Positions 12,001-22,300 of a stretch of 64,000 bases of DNA are shown here, piece after piece (within the stretch, counting starts at the first letter, position 1; every line of letters starts with the position of its first letter). The position numbers were made by a program, and so were the translations under genes. Below the pieces are notes generated by a model. The model saw only the letters and a list, made by a program, of their open reading frames with translations, was not told the DNA's origin and did no database searches. Source of the DNA: Parus major (lineage: Eukaryota > Chordata > Aves > Passeriformes > Paridae); the NCBI RefSeq assembly GCF_001522545.3, contig NC_031769.1, positions 15,050,256 through 15,114,255 of the forward strand. The letters run 5' to 3'.

Positions 12001-13640
12001 CACTTCTTCCACCTTCTGCTCTCTCCCCATAAATTTGATCTATAAAATCCCAATAGCAAATTTAAAAATTAAACCCTGCCATATGGAAGTCAAATTTTAA
12101 ATTCAAGTGATGTTAGATGTTCGAATCCTAACCTTAGTGGACCTTTTGGGAAAGGCAAAACAGACTTTGGCTTTGTCCTTGTGATAATATTAGGGCATGT
12201 TGTTATTTGTGCACCAGTTTCATCTCATACAAACAATAAGGTACAGTGAAACTTGTCAAAAGAACTTCTGGGTGCTAAAATTTCATGGGTTCCAAAAGAC
12301 AAATTAAGAGAACAGAAATCTAGCCATGGCAGCAAAAAAAATCTTGTATCATGATCAGAAGCACCTTTGCTGTGGACTGCTGGATGTCAGAGGAGTGTTC
12401 AGAGGCTCTGTCCATCTGTCCTTGCTGGTTCTGTGCTCACCCTGTTCCCTGGGCACTGTGAGCACCAGGTTCTTCAGGAGAGCAGGGAAGAGATATCACC
12501 ACAGGAGATGGGATGCTGCCCTGAGCCAGAGCAGCAGAAATGCCCCTTCTCTGCCTTTTCTTCATGAGCATCAGATTTGCTCTTCTTGTTATGCTTTGTT
12601 TTATTGATTTTTAAAAGAATAAGCAGTGCTGTTAGACACAAATCTTTCTCCAATAAGATTTCTAGATATGCTCCAGATAGCTTATTGCTCCTGAACAAGC
12701 ATCTCCAGCTTGAGACATGCTCTTTCCAAAACATATTCCAAGTAAGGCCCCCAAGCTGAAGCCTCCCTGGGCTGTAAACCTCACAGGGCAGTGTGCCAGC
12801 CATGGATCATCAGCTGGGCTGTCACAAACATCTCCTGGAAATTGGTAGACTTGAAGAGGACTTGCCATCCCTTCAAGTGACTGGAAATGGAGCCAGATTG
12901 GCTGCCTTCTGCTGTTTTCACAGACAATCCAGAGGAAAAAAAAAAGATTATTTTTCCAAGGCAAACATTCATAGAAATACAGCTTCCCTTGAATATACAG
13001 GGATGATGAAATGCAGTGGGGGACATATACTTTTGTGTTTCTTCAAATGTTCCTCAAGCCAGGAGTTGGGCACTGCCCTTCCCATTGGGAGTCTTCTCTG
13101 TCATTTTATCCCCCTCTGGATTCCTTTGGCTGAAGGACTGAGGGATTTATTCTGTGCCTGATTTGCAAAGTTATGCTTTGAACAGGGCTTTCGGTGTCGA
13201 TGTTCCCCACAACTTTTGTCTCAGGAGCACTCAGGTGTGCTTGTCCCCTTTCAAGTGACAGGAGGGGTTAACCTGCCATGAATCTCAGAGGGGACAAGGC
13301 ACACCTTTCTCTGTCTCTGTGACTTGTAGCTGTACCTGTAAAACACAATGAAGTGTTAAAACACATGCCTGGCCTTTGATCCTGGGGCCAAATGTACCTC
13401 TGGTATAAACTCAGCATCTTTCCTAATGAAAGAAACTTTCATTTCCTCCAGGAGGCCACTGCAGGATTTGCACACAGAGTGGGCAGTGCTTTTGGCTTCC
13501 AGCCTAATTCCTTAATATCCCCTGCTCCTCCATACATATCCTGGGAAAGAAAGGTGTTACCAACCTGGGAGCACAGGGGCAGGAGGGAGGCGGCAAAGCA
13601 AATCTGTCTGCACAAGGCTCAAATGCCGTTGTCCTTCCCA
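9011..13640. other. Unique noncoding sequence, 4.6 kb
   Basis: Non-repetitive, AT-rich in the middle (about 10680-11130 and 12000-12120). Open frames are short, on both strands, and unlike known proteins. No CR1, LTR or SINE similarity seen. Nothing supports a gene. Confidence 0.5.
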
Positions 13641-13649
13641 TAAAAGAGC

Positions 13650-13760
13650 CAGTTTAGGTTTATGAACACAAAGGCCTTTGATGTTGTTTCACGGCATTTG
13701 CTGCTTTAAAGATAATAGATGGTTTCACGGGCTGAGCCCCCGGCTGGGGCTTGGCAGCAA
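13650..13760. promoter_or_regulatory. Candidate enhancer-like element with TCF/LEF palindrome
   Basis: CAAAGGCCTTTG at 13669-13680 is a perfect 12-bp palindrome and overlaps CTTTGAT (13676-13682), the TCF/LEF core. GTTTCACGG occurs twice (13686-13694 and 13722-13730), flanking a GATAATAGA segment. The dense arrangement at the edge of a CpG-rich domain suggests regulation. Binding is inferred from motif likeness only. Confidence 0.3.
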
Positions 13761-14250
13761 ATGCCGAGCGAGCCGTGCTCCTGGCAGAGATCTCCTCGGT
13801 GTGTACGGCTCTCCTGAGGACAGCCGTGAGAGCACTCCAGCCTCTCCCAGCCATCTGGAAAGGTGGACATAGCTGCCTCCCTCACAGGGGCTTGTGAAGC
13901 CGTGCTGAGGTTTGCACTGTTCCTTATAACTTATTTACCAGCTAACATTTGCTAACTTGTTCCATCCCTGCGAGTGGAATTACGTGTGGGCAGTGCAGGC
14001 AGCTCCAGCCTGATGTCAAAGCTGTGCCAGGAGGAGCGGCCTCGGCCCCTTGGCTCTGCGGCTCCGAGGCACACCTCGGCCAGCATCATGGCTCAGGCCT
14101 TCCCTGGGATCCACCGGGGCTTGGGAGCTCTGACACTGCTGCATCCTGCCAGCATCATGGCTCAGGCCTTCCCTGGGATCCACCGGGGCTTGGGAGCTCT
14201 GACACTGCTGCATCCTGCCAGCTGCTGTCCGGCCGGGATCAGGGCGGGTG
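13680..14250. promoter_or_regulatory. GC- and CpG-enriched domain, left part
   Basis: By eye roughly 22 CpGs lie in about 570 bp, several times the density of surrounding sequence. The domain continues past the TG-rich minisatellite to about 15560. It may be a CpG-island-like promoter or enhancer. The left part also holds a 69-bp duplication. Confidence 0.35.
14081..14218. repeat. Exact 69-bp tandem duplication
   Basis: A 69-bp unit beginning CAGCATCATGGCTCAGGCC occupies 14081-14149 and is repeated without visible change at 14150-14218. Because 69 is a multiple of three, open frames across it carry a repeated 23-residue block on both strands, but no known protein is seen. The identity of the copies points to a recent event or an assembly duplication. 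Confidence 0.93.
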
Positions 14251-14261
14251 TGTGAGAAACC

Positions 14262-15018
14262 TGCTGTGGGAGTGTGGGAGTGTATGAGTGTGTGTATGTA
14301 CATGTATGTGTGTGTGAGAGTGTATCTGTGTCTCAGTGAGTGTGTGAACATGTGTGTGTGAGTGTCTGTGTCTCAGTGTGTATATCTGTGTCTCAGCGAG
14401 CGTGTGACTATGTGTGTGTATCTGTGTCTCAGTGTGTGTATCTGTCTCAGTGAGTGTGTGACTATGTGTGTCTATCTGTGTCTCAGTATGCATATCTGTG
14501 TCTCAGTGAGTGTGNNNNNNNNNNNNNNNNNNNNNNNNNNNNNNNNNNNNNNNNNNNNNNNNNNNNNNNNNNNNNNNNNNNNNNNNNNNNNNNNNNNNNN
14601 NNNNNNNNNNNNNNNNNNNNNNNNNNNNNNNNNNNNNNNNNNNNNNNNNNNNNNNNNNNNNNNNNNNNNNNNNNNNNNNNNNNNNNNNNNNNNNNNNNNN
14701 NNNNNNNNNNNNNNNNNNNNNNNNNNNNNNNNNNNNNNNNNNNNNNNNNNNNNNNNNNNNNNNNNNNNNNNNNNNNNNNNNNNNNNNNNNNNNNNNNNNN
14801 NNNNNNNNNNNNNNNNNNNNNNNNNNNNNNNNNNNNNNNNNNNNNNNNNNNNNNNNNNNNNNNNNNNNNNNNNNNNNNNNNNNNNNNNNNNNNNNNNNNN
14901 NNNNNNNNNNNNNNNNNNNNNNNNNNNTATCTGTGTCTCAGTGAGTGTGAACATGTGTGTATCTGTATCTCAATGTGCATATCTGTCTCTCAGAGTGTGT
15001 GTGGGTGTGTGTGTCCCT
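14262..15018. repeat. TG-rich minisatellite (TGTGTATCTGTGTCTCAGTG type) with gap
   Basis: Irregular units built from GTGTGTATCTGTGTCTCAGTGA and shorter variants run from about 14262 to 14514 and from 14928 to about 15018, with 413 N between. The alternating purine-pyrimidine runs favour Z-DNA. Long open frames through it on both strands are repeat artefacts. Confidence 0.95.
14515..14927. other. Assembly gap of 413 N
   Basis: The gap lies wholly inside the TG-rich minisatellite, with matching repeat on both sides. Confidence 0.99.
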
Positions 15019-15029
15019 CAATCCGTGGT

Positions 15030-15560
15030 CCAGGAGCTGACCCACAGTGTCTCCCCAGGCCACTGTCGCTGCAGTCGGGCACTTTGTTCATCTGTGCCCC
15101 ACCGGCCCCCGCAGGTCCCTCTCTCATCCCAACCCGCAGCGAGTCCCGTTTCAGTGGCGCTCCCCCTCCCCACCCAGCACATAATGTTTCTATTGTGCCG
15201 ATGCTGTTTTTCTGGGGAAGCGGCAGGGATTTAAATATCATAAAGGCAGAAGCTGGGCTTTGATACACTGTCACCAAAAGCTGAATACTGTAATTTTCAG
15301 CAATTTTCTCCCTACTCCCCTTCACCCCCAACCCCTCCCTGCCCCCTCCTCTCCCCGAGCCCCCTCCCAGCTGCTTTTTTCCTGACAAGCCGCTCCGCTG
15401 CTTCTCCCGCATGATCCTCACTTGGCAAATTAACGTGCTGCTGCTGCTGAGAGACAGTGGGTTACTGTGAGCTCGGGCTCTCTCGTCTCCTCTCGCTATT
15501 ACACCCCGGCAACATCAAAGGTCCAGTCATCCTGCTCCCATCTTCCCGTGGGTCCTGACT
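15030..15560. promoter_or_regulatory. GC- and CpG-enriched domain, right part
   Basis: About 23 CpGs in some 530 bp by eye, including CCCGCAGCGAGTCCCG and AAGCCGCTCCGCTG. It encloses a C-rich tract and two stretches with conserved-element texture (15180-15300 and about 15395-15460). This is the best place in the window for an unrecognised promoter or first exon, though no transcript start can be assigned. Confidence 0.35.
15308..15368 (-). other. C-rich tract with minus-strand G-quadruplex potential
   Basis: The plus strand is an almost pure pyrimidine run containing CCCC/CCCCC blocks at short spacing (for example CACCCCCAACCCCTCCCTG). Read on the minus strand this gives at least six runs of three or more G within about 60 bases, separated mostly by 1-7 bases. 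That fits the canonical G-quadruplex pattern, with i-motif potential on the plus strand. Confidence 0.7.
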
Positions 15561-15587
15561 CAATCGCTCGGTTCAAAAGTGCAGGCT

Positions 15588-15845
15588 GGGACAGGGACGG
15601 GGACAGGGACAGGGACAGGGACNNNNNNNNNNNNNNNNNNNNNNNNNNNNNNNNNNNNNNNNNNNNNNNNNNNNNNNNNNNNNNNNNNNNNNNNNNNNNN
15701 NNNNNNNNNNNNNNNNNNNNNNNNNNNNNNNNNNNNNNNNNNNNNNNNNNNNNNNNNNNNNNNNNNNNNNNNNNNNNNNNNNNNNNNNNNNNNNNNNNNN
15801 NNNNNNGGGATGGGGACGGGGACGGGGATGGGGACAGGGACAGGC
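15588..15845. repeat. (GGGACA/GGGACG)n hexamer array with gap
   Basis: GGGACA, GGGGAC and GGGATG hexamers fill 15588-15622 and 15807-15845, with 184 N between. G-runs of three or four are separated by two or three bases on the plus strand, so both flanks satisfy the G-quadruplex pattern. The Asp-Gly/Asp-Arg and Thr-Gly open frames are repeat artefacts. Confidence 0.95.
15623..15806. other. Assembly gap of 184 N
   Basis: The gap is inside the hexamer array, with repeat on both edges. Confidence 0.99.
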
Positions 15846-15855
15846 TCACAGCCAC

Positions 15856-15886
15856 CATCGATGGACATGGGATGCATCGATGGACA
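15856..15886. repeat. 12-bp direct repeat CATCGATGGACA
   Basis: CATCGATGGACA occurs at 15856-15867 and 15875-15886. The first lies in the palindrome CCATCGATGG. The pair sits just right of the hexamer array and is followed by a short CAGCA run. Confidence 0.85.
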
Positions 15887-15899
15887 GCACAGCACAGCA

Positions 15900-18456
15900 C
15901 ATCTTCCCCTTCTCCTCCTGGTGTTAATTGCTCAGTTGGGAAGGCAATCTACCTTTTCTCACTTCACACCTTTTCTTTTCCATCTGAGTCAAATTTTTGT
16001 AGAAAGAGTCTTTTCCCTTCTTTTTTTCTCAGATAACTATTTAATTTTTCATGATCTGCCCTCCTGGGATCTGGCAGTTCCCCTGGTGGTAACTATGCTG
16101 GGGTTTTTTAGGCAGTAACAAGATACTGTTCTGAAAAGTAATTCTGATTACTCTGTGAATTTAGACTTGGATTTATATATTCTCTTTCTGTGACAGAGAG
16201 AGATGTCTTCATAACAACTCTCCCTTCATAACAGATTTCTCCCTTCATAACAATAAATCTTGCATATGCGTGAAGGAAAGGTAAAGGGGAAAAGTACTGA
16301 AGATCTGCTTATTATTTGCTGATCTCCTGTTCTCAAAAATGTGTTGTACTGGTGAGAAATGGTTCTCTATTTTCACCATTTCTGGGCTTTTGTAGCGCTG
16401 TGAATAGTGTGTGGTGAGATGAGGAAAGCAGCTGTCATAGCTGTGGTGGTACCACCCCAGCTGCAGAGCTCTCCCATGGGACAAGGCTTGGTGCCCTGGG
16501 ACACACACCTCCATATCCCTTCCCAGACTTTGGCTCCTGTGTAAGCAAAGTGCCCAGAACCCCTGGCCATGCAAGGCTGCAAGGGAAAGGCAGCTCCTTC
16601 CAAAATCAGAGTGCCTTGTGTCTGCAAGTCACTCCATAAACAGCACTCACACCCCATCCATAGGTTATCCATTGGTCCCTGCCCAAACAGGAGTCAGGGA
16701 GAAGCAGAGTCATCCCCTGCCTGCATCCTTTGTGCAAGGAGCAGTAAATATTTCTCTTCTGCTCAGCTGCAAAGGGCCGGGGAGGCTGTTGGATGTGGTG
16801 GCAGTCCTCGCTGTCCACACAGGGGCTGGCCACCCTTCAGGACCAGCAGCACACACCCAGAGAAGATTCCCTGAGAAAAAGCAGAAGTCCATCCCTGCAG
16901 CTATGAAGATCCCTGCTACCATGGAGGCAGCATCCCAAGCTGTTCCCACCAAAGGGATTATATTGCAGCAAATCTGCTCCTGTTCCCTTGGTGCTGTGTT
17001 TTATTGTGCTTAGGCAGTGGCTCAGTTTTTCTCTCTCTCCAGCTTCTGGAACAACTTGAGAGTTCTGGCCTCAGTCCCGAGGACTACAGTAGCTCTTCCT
17101 CCTGGGAGAAAGTGGGACAGCCTAAGGATACAGAGTAGCTTGGAGCAGGAGAGGATTGTGTTTCACCCTGTAGGATATTAACTGGTTTAGGGATTTTATT
17201 CACCTGGGCTGCCCCAGCAGCTCCCACCAGAGACCAGACACCCACATCTTCCGCCTCACATAAAGGCTCAAGAGAACACAGACAAAACAAAAGAAAGAAG
17301 ACAAATGTTCCAGCAACCAGGGAGGTTTGCTGTGTGGAGCTGGGCTTGTCCTTGCACTGCCACTCAGAATACAGACAGCCTTGGTTCCATCTAACATCCC
17401 TGCTCTCCAGTTCTTCCCCTGCAATGGAGCTGAAGCAAGCACACACTAACTGGGGTTATACGGTGTCTAAGCATACTCAGATTTCTTCCTAGCTGTCCAG
17501 GGCTTGCAGAATTTACAGTATTGCAATTTATCTGCGTTTATCAGGGAAGAACATCAGTGCCAAAGTGTGTGTGATTCCAAACAAGAAAAGAAATTCCATT
17601 AACTACCTGTTTGAGTATATTTTCATCTAAGATAGGCCCTACAAAGTTTAGCAGTCTCCTATGGGGTTTTGGAGCATGTTACTGGAGGATCTGTTAAAAT
17701 GTAAAAGTTTGCCAAGGTTACAATTGAATTAAAACAGCTCTCAAGTTCCCAACCATGCCACTCCCATTACCTCAACAGGGTTTAAGTACATTAAAGAAAC
17801 AAGGAGAATGACAAGCCCATACAGTGTAGTAGTGCCAGAGTTGCTGGTATTGAGGCACTGAATTTCATCCTAAATGTTTCAGTTTCAGTCAGGAGCTGAG
17901 ACCAAGTCCTTGGATCTCAGTGAGTAAAAATCTTGCTTCAGGCATTCCTGTTGTGCTTTTTTTCCACATAATGATATAGTTGCATGTAATGAGATGTTAG
18001 CAGCTCATTCACCACTTTACATGCTCCATCTGTCATGGAGGAGAAAATTGCAATTTCTTGACTTATGCAGTTATTAGTGTAAATGTAAATTAGTCATGGC
18101 AAATTTTGAGAAGTCCAAACTTCAGAAATTATGGTAAGAATGATGAAGACTCAAAGGTATGTTTGGAGGGAACTATCTGCTTTTGGAGAGCTTGGCCTGA
18201 GATTCAATTAATTTCATGCCAGATGTATGCTTCTTACAACTCTGCATTGTTGTTTTGAAGGATATGGCATGTTGAACAGGAACTGATTAAGTCAGTCAGA
18301 GCACCATGAGGTTCAAACCCTCACTAAAACCTTCTTCTCTGTAACTTATAGGAAAAACCCACAGCAGAATCAAAGAAGCCATTTGGGGGACAAAAACACC
18401 CAGCAATACCCAGGAGCAGCTCTTTGCCTGGGGGTAAGGACATTCACACTCAAATA
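15900..18456. other. Unique noncoding sequence
   Basis: No gene recognised. Open frames around 16245-17013 lie on both strands over the same bases and share no known motif. A small triplication of CTTCATAACA lies at 16207-16252. No transposon recognised. Confidence 0.5.
16207..16252. repeat. Short triplication of CTTCATAACA
   Basis: CTTCATAACA starts at 16207, 16224 and 16243 (spacings 17 and 19). The second and third copies share the longer block TCTCCCTTCATAACA. A small, diverged tandem repeat. Confidence 0.85.
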
Positions 18457-18492
18457 TGCAAGTTTGTGCTCCTCTGCAAGTTTGTGCTACTG
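18457..18492. repeat. 18-bp tandem duplication
   Basis: TGCAAGTTTGTGCTCCTC (18457-18474) is followed directly by TGCAAGTTTGTGCTACTG (18475-18492), with two mismatches. Confidence 0.9.
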
Positions 18493-19378
18493 ACAGTATT
18501 TTTCCTGACAGAATGACCCTGGAGTTCAGTGTAGGATTTAGCCACCCACATGCAGGCAGTTAAATATGGATGTCTGAACACTAGATATCTAAACTCTTAC
18601 TTCAGGCAATGGAGAATCAGTCAATGTGGTTGTTTGGGTCAGGTGCCTAAATATCACCAGCCAGTGCCATCAGAGATGATAGAGGGTATTGAGGTATCTG
18701 CACTGTCAGGGTGGTACTGTGCAGGACCTATCCAGACCATACAAACAGACCTGCAGCTGGACACCACACCAGGAAAGCACACCAGGAAACCATATCAGGA
18801 AACTTCCCACTCTCCACTCTCTCTTGGTGCCTGTATTTATGCATTAAATTGACTACAAGGAGCTCTGTGCATCCTACAGCTGACAGACAAGAGATGCCTA
18901 CTTAAGGTGAGCTGAACCCCACTCTGAAGGTTTAACTCTGCCTAAAAGTACACTGTAATTAACATGAAAAAGCGTAAGACTGACACTAATGACCCCACTG
19001 TTTGTCTCAAACTCTCTTCTTGAGAGGCAGGCACTTTGTGCCTTTACAGCATCCTAGATCTTAGGGCTAAAAAAGTGGTACTGTGAGCATTTTGAATTTT
19101 AGAGGGGTATAACACAAACCATTTCATCTCAGTCTTCCCAAGAACAAGGCTTTACAGCCTGTTGAGCCTGTAATGGGATGTGTGCCTTGAGCCTGCTTGA
19201 TGCTGAGGTGGGTGAAGCCAATTCCTGAAGATCTCTTCCAAAGCTCTTGCAGCCCCTCCAAGAGAGAGCTTTTGGGGAGTTGTTTGGTCATGGCTCACAT
19301 GCTGATGTGCACCCTGGTGAGGAGTCTGGCCCTCAGATGAGAGCTGAGGACATGAAGAACCTGAATGGAAGGTCCAAA
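18493..19378. other. Unique noncoding sequence
   Basis: Contains the 13-bp triplication at 18768-18806 and otherwise nothing recognised. The open frame at 18550-18852 crosses that repeat and matches no known protein. Confidence 0.5.
18768..18806. repeat. 13-bp tandem triplication
   Basis: ACCAGGAAAGCAC, ACCAGGAAACCAT and ATCAGGAAACTTC lie head to tail. Each carries CAGGAAA, which holds the ETS core GGAA, so the array forms three ETS-type half sites at 13-bp spacing. That reading is inference. Confidence 0.8.
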
Positions 19379-19397
19379 CAGCAGCAGCAGCAGCAGC
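19379..19397. repeat. (CAG)6 microsatellite
   Basis: Six CAG units. On the minus strand the repeat gives an Ala/Ala-type run in a short open frame with no other support. Confidence 0.95.
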
Positions 19398-22300
19398 ACA
19401 AGAGGACAAACCAAGCATAGGCTTTTGTTTTGACAATATTGAAATAATTTGCATTGGCAATGTCAGAAAAATATACTTTACACAGATATTTACCAGAACT
19501 TTCTATTTCTTGAGAAACTTCATCTATTCAAGCTTTGTGCTCCAAATGAAAGCTCACAGTCAGTGCTTGTTTCTCAGGGTCAGAGTCTGAGCTACTGCTG
19601 CCTGCTGAGCAGCAGCCTGAGTAGTGTCTACAAGCAAGGGAATGTTTTTGCTCTCATGTTTTTCTCTCTCTTATATTACACCACTCCTTGTCAGCCCTGC
19701 TTTGGTGAGTACAAAGTACCTCCTGGCCATGACATCATGCCACAGAAAACAGACTAATGAGGCAAAGGAAGCAAGGTTGACTTTTCTGCAGGCAGGCTGG
19801 CTCCAATCACCTGGTTGTAGTTAAAACAGATCACACTGAGAAGTCCTGCTCTGTAAGAGCTGAATTTCATCCTCTGTTACTGGATGTTTATCTGATATCT
19901 TGTAAAAACTGTTGTCCATTTCTCCTGCTTTTAGATCTTTTGCTTTTATGAAATGCTAAATCTCCAACTCTGACCCTTCAGCAAAACCAGTTCCCTTCAT
20001 CAAATGAATCCTGTGACTTTGATTATGGAGGAACTTTCATTAAAAGGGTCCAAAGTAAAGCAGACAAGGAAATGTCTTAGTGATTTGCAGCAATGCATTG
20101 AGAAACAAAAGGAAACGGATGGCAGAGATAAGGAAAATAAAATAGCCACAATTTTTTAATAAGAGGAATAGAACTTCCCCCAAGGGTCTGTGTTATAGTT
20201 GTGTTTAGTAAAACACAAGAAAAACTCATAGTAGTGGAACTGAAATACAAAGCATTGCCAACTTGGAGCAGCACAATGAAATTTCTAATAGCCAGAAAAC
20301 ACTGACATGAAGGCATTACCAGAACATTTTAAGCTCTATAAAATAGTGTTTCCAGCAAACAGTTGGCTGTTATGGATTCAGCCATAAAACTGAAAGTGCC
20401 ATGCCCACTGCTGCTAGGACATGCTGCAGCAGCATCCCATTTTGCCCTTTGCTTTGTTACTTTAATTGTGGACTTTAATTATGGCACAAACATTCTGATT
20501 TTTTCTTCTTTGTCCACGTTACATTTTTCTGTTTTAAAGAACAAAATTGTCTGTGAATTCTGTGAATAAGGCTAGTTTTGTCTTCCATGGGACCATTACT
20601 TAACTAGTACCAGTGTGCACTTCAAGGTCAGTATGTTTACAAATGGATCTGGTTACCACTTGATACCAGCAGAGACTGTACAGCTGAGAGAAAAAAATCA
20701 TCCAGGTTTTCTGACAAAGCTCACCCATAAATTCTGTTTACTGTTGTCCACATGGATTTTCTTGCAGCCTAACATAAGGGGATTGAGAGAATGAGGTTGA
20801 TGCTTGGGATTTTGAATGTTTTTTTGTGGTTTGGACATTCTTGTAGAAGTGTGTTTGATTGTTATTCCATTTACAAACTTCTTCATGAAAGTGATCCAAA
20901 CAACCATCACAGAGCTGCTGTCTTATGTGAAATCCATAAAACTATAAAAATTAACTGTAGTTTAATAAGAAAAACTATACATCAATGCTGCTTATGAGTT
21001 GAATTTCTTTGTCTTAAAGGTTAAAGCAGATCCCAGGACATGGTAGATCTCATGTGGTTATTTTTTAAATTCCTTCAATCAAGCACCGTATAACCCTCTC
21101 CACCCCCTTCCCCCCAGTGCTGTGTTACTGCTAACTTTTCTACATCATCTATTTTCTTGTAGCATTGCCAAAAGAACTGATTATACTTTTAACAATTATG
21201 AAAGTCTATTTCACCATTTGAAAGAAGCTGAGAGGATTTTGTTCAAAGTTTCCACGAAGATTACTCCTCTAGCTGAGACCATCTAGCATGGATGACATCA
21301 GCCCAGAATAGTTTAAAAAAGAGCAGCATGTGGAAAGAAGGAGTTCAGGATAAAAAAGTGTCCCATGGCCTTAAGGGAGAAATTAATTTGGCATAAATCC
21401 AAAGTAATTTTCCTGATATGGTTTGCAGCAGACCCTGTTGCACTAGCCCTGAGGGGTTCTCAGTTGAAGGCAGCCAGGACATGATCCAGGCAAGTGGGAA
21501 TCAGTCCCTGGGGCAGAGGGGTGGGCTGCAAGACCAGGGTGATGATCCTTGCAGGAACCACAGCCCCTGCCCCACTGCTGCTGCAGGAACGTCATGAGCA
21601 AACACCCCGAGTGTCCTGGGAAACTGTGAAAGGATTCATAGACATCAGGCCAAGAGGAGTCCATTAGATCATCTTTTCCTCACTGAAGGCCAAATGTGGC
21701 TTTCAAATACCTTTTAAGAGCCACATGGTGGCACACCCCTCACTATTAGAAAATCTACACTTTCAGCAAGGCACTGATACTCAGGAAAAGAAGACCAGGT
21801 TCAATGGCTTTTGCAATAAATCCACACTCATCCACTGTCTAATAACCTTGGAAATCCAATTACAGTGTCTGGGATCTAAAACATGAAGGATACTTCCCAC
21901 TGCCATGCAATCTAGATAAAAAACCTGACCCATGGGACCCTTGAGACCTCCCTCATTCCAGCTGTTCGGTGTCCAGGATGGCCTTCCCCTCTGTCTCCCA
22001 CTCTTGCCTTCCTCTTAGGAGTCCATGGAACCCTGTCAGCATCAGCAGAACTCCCTGTGGAGAGTGAATACAGGGATCATGGGGAGCAGCAAGAGGCACA
22101 GAGACATGGAATGGCTCTCTGCCTACTTCATGGACACAGAACATGCAGCAGCTACTGGGGAAGGGACAATAAGCTATAGACCAGCAACAGACCAGAGCCG
22201 GTGATGGCAAGCTGTCTCATCCAGAATGGCATGGTGAATGTTGCAAAGCCAGTCCAGGGAAGGGTACAATCTGATCCTGGTCCAGCCTGAGGGGGAGCAA

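Noticed and set aside
12112..12130. tRNA-like B box (GTTCGAATCC)
   Set aside because: No A box, acceptor stem or cloverleaf around it.
13949..14287. Open frame with a 23-residue repeat
   Set aside because: It is produced by the 69-bp duplication. No known domain, and frames are open on both strands.
14362..15234. 290-codon open frame, longest in the window
   Set aside because: Most of it is N or TG-rich minisatellite.
15467..16036. Asp-Gly/Asp-Arg-rich open frame
   Set aside because: It is the translation of the hexamer array and gap.
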